Shown: positions 1 through 5,522 of the stretch, in pieces
Numbering within the stretch: position 1 is the first letter of the stretch
How the letters are laid out: each line of letters begins with the position of its first letter
Origin: Acetomicrobium sp. UBA3949
GTDB lineage: Bacteria > Synergistota > Synergistia > Synergistales > Acetomicrobiaceae
NCBI GenBank assembly: GCA_002385485.1
Contig: DGDP01000131.1
Location: 1 to 6,321 of the forward strand
Reading direction: 5' to 3'
Length of the DNA: 6,321 nucleotides
The notes under the pieces: generated by a model
What the model was told of the DNA's origin: nothing
Seen by the model: the letters and a program-made list of their open reading frames with translations, nothing else
Databases searched by the model: none
Made by a program: the position numbers and the translations under genes

Positions 1-42
1 CGCCTTAGTCTCGTGGGGCTCGGAGATGTGTATAAGAGACAG
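1..42 (+). other. Nextera/Tn5 sequencing adapter left at contig start (artefact)
   Basis: Positions 24-42 are exactly the 19-base Tn5 mosaic end used in Nextera libraries (AGATGTGTATAAGAGACAG). Positions 8-23 match the read-2 overhang GTCTCGTGGGCTCGG with one extra G in the G run (four instead of three). Positions 1-7 (CGCCTTA) equal the last seven bases of the i7 index TCGCCTTA (N701) as it appears in the adapter. Index, overhang and mosaic end are in the order of a library molecule, so this is untrimmed adapter and not a natural transposon end. Genomic sequence starts at 43. The reading frame of the partial upstream gene happens to stay open through the adapter, so an automatic gene call could wrongly include it. 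Confidence 0.96.
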
Positions 43-129
43 CTACAGGAGATCATGGAAAGGCGAGCACCGGAACTGAAGATGTCCGAGATGTCGCCAA
101 AGGATTTACGAATACCTGTTGTCGACTGA
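43..129 (+). CDS. 3' end of an unidentified upstream gene (partial)
   Basis: Frame 1 is open from the first genomic base to a TGA at 127-129, giving 28 residues that start LQEIMERRAPELK and end KDLRIPVVD. The peptide is mixed charged and hydrophobic, with a plausible helical start, and reads like a normal protein C-terminus. The stop lies 21 bases before the ATG of the next gene, with that gene's ribosome site between them, so the two are probably co-transcribed. The 5' part is lost because the contig begins here, and anything read upstream of 43 would be adapter. I do not recognise the family from so short a tail, and chance openness of 28 codons is possible. Confidence 0.5.
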   Translation, partial: LQEIMERRAPELKMSEMSPKDLRIPVVD

Positions 130-137
130 TTAGCTTT

Positions 138-143
138 AGGAGG
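138..143 (+). promoter_or_regulatory. Ribosome binding site of the amino acid dehydrogenase
   Basis: A perfect AGGAGG lies at 138-143. It is 7 bases from the ATG at 151 but only 4 from the in-frame TTG at 148, so it favours the ATG as start. Confidence 0.85.
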
Positions 144-150
144 TTTATTG

Positions 151-1386
151 ATGTCTGATCTGTGGAATAACACCATTGGCTATATGAAAAAAGCGAGCAA
201 AGCTCTAAATTTGGATGAAGAGATATTGAATGCGCTGCTTAAATGCAAGCGGGTACTGGAGTTTCAGATACCCCTGCGCATGGACGACGGGAAGGTTCGA
301 TATTTTACTGGATATCGCGTTGTGCATAACGATGCTTTGGGTGTCTCTGGGGACGGTACTCGCATAGTCGCCGGCCTGACCGCCGACGAAGTTAAGGGTC
401 TGGCTCTCGTCATGAGTATCAAACATGCTGCCAATGGTATTCCAGCGGGAGGAGCAAAGGGTGGGATCGATGCTGATCCCTCCCTTTTGTCCGAAGGTGA
501 ATTCGAGCGCTTAGTCAGAGGTTACGTCAGAGGACTTTTCCCAAGAGGTGCCAAGGTGGACGTGCCGGGCGCAGATATCAACACTAGTGCAAAAACACAG
601 GCCTGGATGCTCGATGAATACGAACAGATAACGGGAATTCATTCGCCTGGCGCCGTCAATGACAAGCCCAGGATTCTGGGCGGTTCTTTGGGAGGAGAAG
701 ACGCCACGGGAAGAGGTATGTATCATCTTACTTTGAAAATATGCGAAGAGCAGGACTGGGCTCCCGAAGACGTCAAAGTAGCCATACAGGGCTTTGGAAA
801 CGTAGGTTCCTATTACGCAAAATACCTGCAAAGAGTAGGATTTAAAGTCGTCGCCGTAAGCGATATTAAGGGAGGAGTCTTCAATCCCGATGGGATCAAT
901 ATAGAGGACTTGCTCAAATACTCAAAAATGACCGGTTCAGTGGCATCTTTCCCCGATGCCAGGCAAATCACCAATGAAGAGATACTGCTTTGTGATTGCG
1001 ATATCCTCGCCCCCAGCGCTGTAGAAGACGTAATAACCCTTCGAAATGCAGGAGATATAAAAGCAAAGATCATAATCGAAGGCGCCAACGGACCCATCAC
1101 CCCCCAGGCCGACGATGTCCTGTATTCTCTAGGAATTGTTGTCGTGCCCGATGTGGTGGCCAACGCGGGCAGCGCTATAGTATGTCACTTCGAAAGATCG
1201 CAATGCGCCACCGATAATTACTGGGACCTGGAGACGGTCCAAGCAAAACTGGAAAGCCAAATAATAAATTCCTACGTTTCCATGAAAAACACTGCAAAAG
1301 AGCTACATATCTCTTTTAGAACTGGTGCATGGGTAAATGCCTTAAAGGCGATAGTAAGAGCCATGAAACTGAGGGGGCTTCTTTGA
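151..1386 (+). CDS. Glu/Leu/Phe/Val dehydrogenase family protein, atypical glutamate-dehydrogenase-like
   Basis: This 411-residue cytoplasmic oxidoreductase has the length and two-domain layout of hexameric glutamate dehydrogenases, which interconvert an amino acid and its 2-oxo acid plus ammonia. The N-terminal domain shows the family block around residues 52-105 (FTGYRVVHN, then GGAKGG) with catalytic Lys103, substrate-carboxylate Lys91 and catalytic Asp142 in DVPGAD. The C-terminal Rossmann domain has QGFGNVG at 213-219, and Asp238 ends the second strand, which suggests NAD rather than NADP. Two residues that bind the glutamate side chain are changed: the Lys of GPxKGGxR is Gly67 (GVSGDGTR), and the Ser of the ANAGGxxVS block is Cys345. 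The Arg of GGSxGR is Gly182. Glutamate is therefore a doubtful substrate. The gene overlaps the dehydratase by one base (TGATG). The family is sure; the substrate is open. Confidence 0.95.
   Translation: MSDLWNNTIGYMKKASKALNLDEEILNALLKCKRVLEFQIPLRMDDGKVRYFTGYRVVHNDALGVSGDGTRIVAGLTADEVKGLALVMSIKHAANGIPAGGAKGGIDADPSLLSEGEFERLVRGYVRGLFPRGAKVDVPGADINTSAKTQAWMLDEYEQITGIHSPGAVNDKPRILGGSLGGEDATGRGMYHLTLKICEEQDWAPEDVKVAIQGFGNVGSYYAKYLQRVGFKVVAVSDIKGGVFNPDGINIEDLLKYSKMTGSVASFPDARQITNEEILLCDCDILAPSAVEDVITLRNAGDIKAKIIIEGANGPITPQADDVLYSLGIVVVPDVVANAGSAIVCHFERSQCATDNYWDLETVQAKLESQIINSYVSMKNTAKELHISFRTGAWVNALKAIVRAMKLRGLL
1371..1377 (+). promoter_or_regulatory. Ribosome binding site of the dehydratase, inside the dehydrogenase 3' end
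   Basis: GAGGGGG at 1371-1377 lies 8 bases before the ATG at 1386 and decides that start over an in-frame ATG at 1329, which would add 19 residues lying wholly inside the preceding gene. Its position within the upstream coding region, with the TGATG overlap, suggests translational coupling. Confidence 0.8.
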
Positions 1387-2399
1387 TGAAGGCAGAAAGC
1401 CATAGCATTTGCTCCCATACAATTGATTTGAACTTACTTCACATATATGAGGCAAAAAAGCGCATATCACCACTCGTTCGCCATACGCCACTCGTGAAAT
1501 CAAATCCGCTTTCGTCTCTTTTCAATCATGATGTTTTTCTAAAGCTTGAATTTTTACAAGACCCTGGGGCATTTAAAGTTAGAGGAGCGACGAACAAGAT
1601 ACTTTCCCTATCCCCGACCGAAAGAAAAAGGGGCGTGGTTACCTTTTCCACGGGAAACCACGGACTATGCACATGCTGGGTAGCCAAAAAGACCGATACG
1701 CCTGCAGTAGTATGCGTTTCAAAACGGGTTGCCAAATTAAGTCCAAAACGCATTGAGTTCATGCGAGCCCTTGGTGCTGAAGTCGTCGTAAGCGGCGATA
1801 CACAGGATGAAGCGGGTGAAATGGCAAAAGAACTTGTTACATCGAGAGGTCTGACGTTGATACATCCCTTCGATGATCCTTTTGTCATTGCAGGACAGGG
1901 GACAATAGGACTGGAGTTGTTAGAAGATGAACCCTCGATTTCATCTGTGCTTGTCCCTCTTTCGGGCGGCGGTTTGATCTCTGGCATCGCCCTTGCAATG
2001 AAGTCCGCAAGCCCGAGAAGCCCGAGTATCAAAGTTATCGGAGTTTCCATCGAGAATGCCCCTGTAATGTATGAAAGCATAAAGGCAGGTCATCCTATAG
2101 AGATGAAAGAAGTTGACTCAATTGCAGAGTCCTTGCTTGGAGGAATAGGGTTGGACAACAGATATACATTTGAAATGGTACGCGATCTAGTGGACGGGAT
2201 CGTATTGGTAAGCGAAGAGGAGATCGAAAATGCCCTATCCTTTACCTTGGAAAACCACCATTGGTTGCTAGAAGGCGCCGGTGTAGCCGGCATCGCTGCA
2301 TTGCTTAGTAATAAGGCAAGCGGGACAGGCAAAACAGCGATCATATTGTCAGGCTCGAATTGTGAAGCACGATCCCTGTTGAAACAATTGCAAATCTGA
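1386..2399 (+). CDS. PLP-dependent threonine-dehydratase/EutB-like ammonia-lyase
   Basis: This 337-residue fold-type II PLP enzyme belongs to the serine/threonine dehydratase family, which removes water and ammonia from beta-hydroxy amino acids to give 2-oxo acids. PLP-binding Lys64 sits in GAFKVRGA. The phosphate and cofactor motifs are STGNHG at 88-93, SGGGL at 193-197 (usually GGGGL) and SGSN at 322-325 (usually SGGN), with EGAG at 296-299. There is no C-terminal ACT-like domain, so it is a short, catabolic-type enzyme not expected to be inhibited by isoleucine. The stretch GGIGLDNRYTF (252-262) resembles, from memory, EutB of hydroxyectoine-degradation clusters more than IlvA or TdcB. A threo-3-hydroxyaspartate or serine dehydratase remains possible. 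It is coupled to the dehydrogenase upstream, and 26 bases separate it from the transporter genes, so it probably acts on the imported compound or a product of it. Confidence 0.9.
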   Translation: MKAESHSICSHTIDLNLLHIYEAKKRISPLVRHTPLVKSNPLSSLFNHDVFLKLEFLQDPGAFKVRGATNKILSLSPTERKRGVVTFSTGNHGLCTCWVAKKTDTPAVVCVSKRVAKLSPKRIEFMRALGAEVVVSGDTQDEAGEMAKELVTSRGLTLIHPFDDPFVIAGQGTIGLELLEDEPSISSVLVPLSGGGLISGIALAMKSASPRSPSIKVIGVSIENAPVMYESIKAGHPIEMKEVDSIAESLLGGIGLDNRYTFEMVRDLVDGIVLVSEEEIENALSFTLENHHWLLEGAGVAGIAALLSNKASGTGKTAIILSGSNCEARSLLKQLQI

Positions 2400-2412
2400 T
2401 CCTTATTTCCGA

Positions 2413-2418
2413 GAGGAG
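2413..2418 (+). promoter_or_regulatory. Ribosome binding site of dctQ
   Basis: GAGGAG at 2413-2418 lies 7 bases before the ATG at 2426, within a purine-rich leader (GAGAGGAGTGGAAGG). The 26-base gap after the dehydratase holds nothing else evident. Confidence 0.7.
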
Positions 2419-2425
2419 TGGAAGG

Positions 2426-3037
2426 ATGAAACTCCTTCACTTGTTTAACATAGGTTTAAAAAAAATCGAGGAGTGGATAATAGCTTACAGCATAATTTTG
2501 ATGGCAATGATATTAATATCGAATGTCTTGGCAAGAAACTTATTCAACACGAGCATAAATTTTACCGAGGAAGTTAGCCAATTTTTAACAATATTTGTCA
2601 CCTTTTTCGGTACTAGTTATGCAGCCAGGAAGGCACAGCACATAAGAATGTCCCTCCTTTACGATATATCCAGCGAAAAAGGAAGAAAGATCATTATTTT
2701 GGTCACTTCAATAGGAACAGCCCTATTAATGTTTTATTTGACTTATTTGAGCTATAAATATGTCGCTAGAGTTGCTGTGTTAAACAGGGTAAGCCCAATT
2801 TTACAGTTTCCACTTTATATTGTATGGAGCGCAGTTCCCATAGGGTGTTTCCTAACGGGTATTCAATATACCTTGACATTCATCAAAAACCTCACAGTCA
2901 AAGAGACCTGGCTTTCCTCTGAATCTAAATTCGAGTATGAAGACGTTCCTAAATCAAATAAAGAAAGCGAAAGCACCAAAACAGAAGAAAACCAGCCCGT
3001 AAGGGAAAGACAGGGCCTAGAAAGGGGCGATGCCTAA
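2426..3037 (+). CDS. dctQ: TRAP transporter small permease subunit (DctQ family)
   Basis: This is the small membrane subunit of a tripartite ATP-independent periplasmic transporter; it pairs with the large permease and is needed for uptake. The 203-residue protein has four hydrophobic segments at about residues 17-37, 48-66, 89-110 and 126-152. Between the first two lies the family feature of an acidic pair in an amphipathic stretch (FTEEVSQFL, Glu48-Glu49), followed by a basic/His motif RKAQHIRM at 68-75. Many DctQ proteins are about 160-180 residues; here a very hydrophilic tail of about 45 residues, rich in Glu, Lys and Ser, follows the last membrane segment and should be cytoplasmic with four helices. 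The gene ends in TAATG, sharing one base with dctM, so the two permease subunits are probably translationally coupled. It lies directly upstream of dctM and dctP, which makes the assignment firm. Confidence 0.92.
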   Translation: MKLLHLFNIGLKKIEEWIIAYSIILMAMILISNVLARNLFNTSINFTEEVSQFLTIFVTFFGTSYAARKAQHIRMSLLYDISSEKGRKIIILVTSIGTALLMFYLTYLSYKYVARVAVLNRVSPILQFPLYIVWSAVPIGCFLTGIQYTLTFIKNLTVKETWLSSESKFEYEDVPKSNKESESTKTEENQPVRERQGLERGDA

Positions 3038-4317
3038 TGCTGCTGGTAATGTTAGGTTCCATGTTGCTTTTGCTGGTTTTAGGCTTCCCGATGATGGTCC
3101 CCTTAATAGTTGCCCCCCTGCTCGTCATTCACTTCTACCTGCCAGCCTTTGACCCAGGTATGTTGGTTCAACAAATACTTGGAGGGATAAGACCCCTCGC
3201 TCTTATAGCCGTACCGATGTTTATATTCGCAGCAGACATCATAACGACAGGGCAGGTAGCGAGGCGGCTTATAGACTTTGTCATGGACTTCCTCGGCCAT
3301 ATAAGAGGCGGTTTGGCGATAACGACGACCGCTGCATGCACTTTCTTTGGTGCGGTTTCAGGATCATGTCAGGCAACGGTGGTAGCTATCGGAGAGACTA
3401 TGAGGCCCTTCATGTTGGAAGATGGTTATGATGATTCGTTCAACATGGCATTGATTATAAACGCAGCAGGAATAGCCCTACTCATACCTCCAAGCATTTC
3501 AATGATCATCTATGGAGTAGTCACGGGAAGTTCCGTCGGAGAACTCTTTATTGCAGGCGTTGGACCGGGATTGCTTGTGTTTCTTTTATTTTCCATATAT
3601 TGTTACTTTGCTTCGCGGAAAATGAACATCAAGCTACGAGAAAGGGTTAGCTGGAAAGAGCGTCTGAACTCGCTCAAGAAGGCACTGATTCCCCTCGGTT
3701 TTCCTCTCATAATTCTAGGCGGAATCTATACGGGAATATTTAGTCCTACCGAAGCAGCAGCGGTTTCCGTTTTATATGCTGTCTTGGTCGAAACCCTCGT
3801 GTATAGACACTTGAAGATCAAAGACTATTATCGCATAGCATTGTCCACAGGAATCGTCACTGCTGTGGTCTTTATCTTAGTCGCCATGGGGGCAGCTTTC
3901 TCATGGTTAATAGCCTTTACCAGAATCCCCGATTTAATATTGCCCCCGCTTCTTGGAGAACATCCGACAGCATTCAAGCTACTAATCATCATTACCATAT
4001 CTTATTTCGTTGCATGCATGTTTGTCGACTCTATCGTAGCCATCATGATGCTTTCGCCCATATTCGCGCCTTGGGTCGCAAGACTTGGCATCGATCCCAT
4101 ATTGGTAGGAGTAATTGTCACGATGCAGGCGGCAATAGGAGCGGTAACTCCTCCCTTTGGATGCAACATTTTTACGGCAATGGCCGTCTTCAAGAGGCCC
4201 TATATTGAAGTAATAAGGAAGATTCCTCCTTTCCTCATACTCTACATCCTTGCAACGTTGCTGGTCATTTTATTCCCCGACATTGCTCTCTATCTCAGGG
4301 ACTTAGCCTTTAGGTAA
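3037..4317 (+). CDS. dctM: TRAP transporter large permease subunit (DctM family)
   Basis: This is the large membrane subunit that forms the sodium-coupled transport path for a substrate delivered by DctP. The 426-residue protein, mostly hydrophobic with roughly a dozen membrane segments, shows the family hallmarks in order: the first half has PMFIFAADI at 60-68, HIRGGLA at 88-94, GAVSGSC at 105-111 (usually GxxSGSS), IPPSISMIIYG at 150-160 and LFIAGVGPG at 170-178. The second half has SPTEAAAVSVLYA at 236-248, the MFVDS segment near 328-332 and AIGAVTPPFG at 366-375. The two related halves reflect the inverted-repeat fold of the family. The start is the ATG overlapping the dctQ stop, with AAAGGGG at 3021-3027 nine bases before it. 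Length is normal and no disruption is seen. The substrate cannot be read from the permease. Confidence 0.95.
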   Translation: MLLVMLGSMLLLLVLGFPMMVPLIVAPLLVIHFYLPAFDPGMLVQQILGGIRPLALIAVPMFIFAADIITTGQVARRLIDFVMDFLGHIRGGLAITTTAACTFFGAVSGSCQATVVAIGETMRPFMLEDGYDDSFNMALIINAAGIALLIPPSISMIIYGVVTGSSVGELFIAGVGPGLLVFLLFSIYCYFASRKMNIKLRERVSWKERLNSLKKALIPLGFPLIILGGIYTGIFSPTEAAAVSVLYAVLVETLVYRHLKIKDYYRIALSTGIVTAVVFILVAMGAAFSWLIAFTRIPDLILPPLLGEHPTAFKLLIIITISYFVACMFVDSIVAIMMLSPIFAPWVARLGIDPILVGVIVTMQAAIGAVTPPFGCNIFTAMAVFKRPYIEVIRKIPPFLILYILATLLVILFPDIALYLRDLAFR

Positions 4318-4320
4318 ACG

Positions 4321-4335
4321 TGGGGGGGTGGGATC
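4321..4335 (+). repeat. G-rich 15-mer, copy 1 (upstream of dctP)
   Basis: TGGGGGGGTGGGATC here matches 14 of 15 bases with TGGGGGGATGGGATC at 5462-5476. One copy follows each of the stop codons on the two sides of dctP (4 and 15 bases after the stops). Unlike the second copy, this one has no C-rich partner downstream, so no stem forms. Confidence 0.6.
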
Positions 4336-4390
4336 GAAAAAAAATAATTTCTTTTAATGTTAATTAAGTAAAAATAATAATGAAGAAAAG

Positions 4391-4398
4391 AGGAGGGG
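4391..4398 (+). promoter_or_regulatory. Strong ribosome binding site of dctP
   Basis: AGGAGGGG at 4391-4398 lies 5 bases before the ATG at 4404 (7 when measured from AGGAGG). It rules out the in-frame ATG at 4380, which has no such site and would put charged residues before the signal peptide. The near-perfect match fits the high expression usual for binding proteins. Confidence 0.85.
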
Positions 4399-4403
4399 AA
4401 ATT

Positions 4404-5447
4404 ATGAAGTTAAGATCATTGATTTGGGTGGTGCTGGGTTTTTTTCTGGTGTCGGTGATGTTTTTAGCACTTCCAAATGAGTCATACGCAGCTCGTGAAT
4501 GGAAATACGCCTTGGAGGAGATTCAGGGAAGCGTTCAGGATCACTACGCTCAGGAATACAAAAAGAGGGTAGAAGAGCAAATTAAAGACGTCACAATAAT
4601 CGTCTATCCCTATGGAGCTTTGGGCACCAGCGAAGATATTTCAGAATTAACGATGAACGGGATGCTCGAGTTTTGCTATGCCACACCCGGACATCTCGGA
4701 ACGTTCATCCCGGCCGCGCGAGTGTTCTCTCTTCCCTTTATTTGGTCGGATAATCTCGAGGCGAATAAATATGTGGCACAACACAGCAAGGCAATTTACG
4801 AAATGCTGGCCAAGGAATACGAGAAGTACGATCTAAAACTTCTTGCAGCCATGACCGAAGGATGGCAAATATGGACGGCCAATAAACCGATAAGAACGCC
4901 AGCCGATATGAAAAACTTCAAGATAAGGATCATGGGCGACCCGATTCTTGCGGAGACCTACAAAGCTTATGGAGCCAACCCAATCCAGGTGCCCTACTCG
5001 GATATCTACAGCTCATTACAACTTGGCATGATCGAAGGCAACATTCAGCCCTATTTCGCTCACGAGGAGATGCATTTCTACGAAGTGCAAGACTACTTTA
5101 TCGAAGCGAAAGAAATGCCATTTTTTGCGACAGTCGTTGCGAATAAACAATTCTTTGAGTCATTGCCAAAGGAAGAACAAGAAGTTATAGAGCAAACTGC
5201 AAGGGATTGTATCGAATACATTTGGGGCGTACAGGCCAAATTAAATGAAGAGCGCCTGGAAAAGATGTTGAAGGAACGCCCTCAAATCCAGGTCATCAAG
5301 CTCACAGAAGAGGAACGTCAAGCCTTTAAGGATCTAACTAAACCAGTCATCGATAAGTACATCGAAATGTCTGGTGAAACCGGAAAGCAAATTCTCGACC
5401 AGTTGTTGAAGGAAATCGCCGAAGCTGAGGAAATGTTTGGTAAATAG
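4404..5447 (+). CDS. dctP: TRAP transporter substrate-binding protein (DctP family)
   Basis: This is the extracytoplasmic solute receptor that captures substrate and hands it to DctQM. The 347-residue precursor begins with a Sec signal peptide: basic MKLR, a hydrophobic core at about residues 5-23, then a likely cut after SYA (residue 29) or the next Ala. There is no lipobox Cys, so it should be soluble in the periplasm. The mature part carries the DctP signature: KIRIMGDP at 173-180 with Arg175, the residue that in this family usually salt-bridges a substrate carboxylate, then YGANPIQVPYSDIYSSLQLG at 189-208. The next block, usually DGxENP, is EGNIQP at 211-216, so the conserved Asn is replaced by Gln215; this may alter the pocket. 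The C-terminal third is helical and charged. A carboxylated substrate is expected; its identity is unknown. Being encoded after both permease genes is a less common order than P-Q-M. Confidence 0.95.
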   Translation: MKLRSLIWVVLGFFLVSVMFLALPNESYAAREWKYALEEIQGSVQDHYAQEYKKRVEEQIKDVTIIVYPYGALGTSEDISELTMNGMLEFCYATPGHLGTFIPAARVFSLPFIWSDNLEANKYVAQHSKAIYEMLAKEYEKYDLKLLAAMTEGWQIWTANKPIRTPADMKNFKIRIMGDPILAETYKAYGANPIQVPYSDIYSSLQLGMIEGNIQPYFAHEEMHFYEVQDYFIEAKEMPFFATVVANKQFFESLPKEEQEVIEQTARDCIEYIWGVQAKLNEERLEKMLKERPQIQVIKLTEEERQAFKDLTKPVIDKYIEMSGETGKQILDQLLKEIAEAEEMFGK

Positions 5448-5461
5448 ATGTAATGCAATAT

Positions 5462-5476
5462 TGGGGGGATGGGATC
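5462..5476 (+). repeat. G-rich 15-mer, copy 2 (downstream of dctP)
   Basis: TGGGGGGATGGGATC matches 14 of 15 bases with the copy at 4321-4335, so dctP is bracketed by direct copies about 1.1 kb apart. This copy forms the 5' arm of the stem-loop at 5464-5494. Its GGGATCTCAAAG continuation (5471-5482) is also matched in 11 of 12 bases by GGGATCTAAAAG at 5511-5522, which runs up to the next start codon. Confidence 0.6.
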
Positions 5477-5494
5477 TCAAAGGTTTCATCCCCC
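5464..5494 (+). promoter_or_regulatory. Stem-loop between dctP and the racemase-family gene
   Basis: GGGGGATG at 5464-5471 is perfectly complementary to CATCCCCC at 5487-5494. Inside it the pairing continues through G-U and A-U pairs (5472-5476 with 5482-5486), leaving a five-base loop TCAAA at 5477-5481, for about 13 pairs. No T run follows on the + strand (the next bases are GACAAAAAAG), so it is not a standard intrinsic terminator. A stem-loop just after a binding-protein gene often protects the upstream mRNA 3' end or lowers downstream expression; that role is inferred here. Confidence 0.6.
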
Positions 5495-5505
5495 GACAAA
5501 AAAGC

Positions 5506-5514
5506 GAGAAGGGA
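5506..5514 (+). promoter_or_regulatory. Ribosome binding site of the racemase-family gene
   Basis: GAGAAGGGA at 5506-5514 lies 8 bases before the ATG at 5523. It sits 11 bases after the preceding stem-loop, so it stays accessible when that structure forms. Confidence 0.65.
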
Positions 5515-5522
5515 TCTAAAAG

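Larger units (their letters stand above)
4318..4403. other. Gap before dctP, with G-rich motif and A+T-rich leader
   Basis: These 86 bases begin with a G-rich stretch (4321-4335) that recurs after dctP, and continue as an A+T-rich run with poly-A and TTAATTAA-like sequence to the dctP ribosome site. It is the longest gap between genes in the window. No convincing -35/-10 pair, stem-loop terminator or riboswitch is visible. It could hold a secondary promoter or an RNA-processing site for dctP, but this is only a guess. Confidence 0.4.

Noticed and set aside
24..42. Tn5 mosaic end as evidence of a natural transposon
   Set aside because: It is preceded by the Nextera overhang and an i7 index in library order, so it comes from tagmentation.
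148..150. TTG as start of the dehydrogenase
   Set aside because: It is only 4 bases from AGGAGG, while the adjacent ATG at 151 has ideal 7-base spacing.
511..1163. Two - strand open frames over the dehydrogenase gene
   Set aside because: They overlap a conserved gene fully, with no ribosome site or domain evidence.
1329..1385. Earlier in-frame start for the dehydratase
   Set aside because: The extra 19 residues lie inside the dehydrogenase gene and lack a family match; GAGGGGG supports the ATG at 1386.
1526..2080. 184-codon open frame on the - strand inside the dehydratase gene
   Set aside because: It is a shadow of a gene with clear family motifs; its translation has no recognisable domain.
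4336..4390. Promoter for dctP in the A+T-rich gap
   Set aside because: Many A/T hexamers resemble a -10 box by composition, but no matching -35 at proper spacing was found.
4380..4403. Earlier ATG for dctP
   Set aside because: It has no ribosome site and would put the real Shine-Dalgarno inside the coding region and extra charged residues before the signal peptide.
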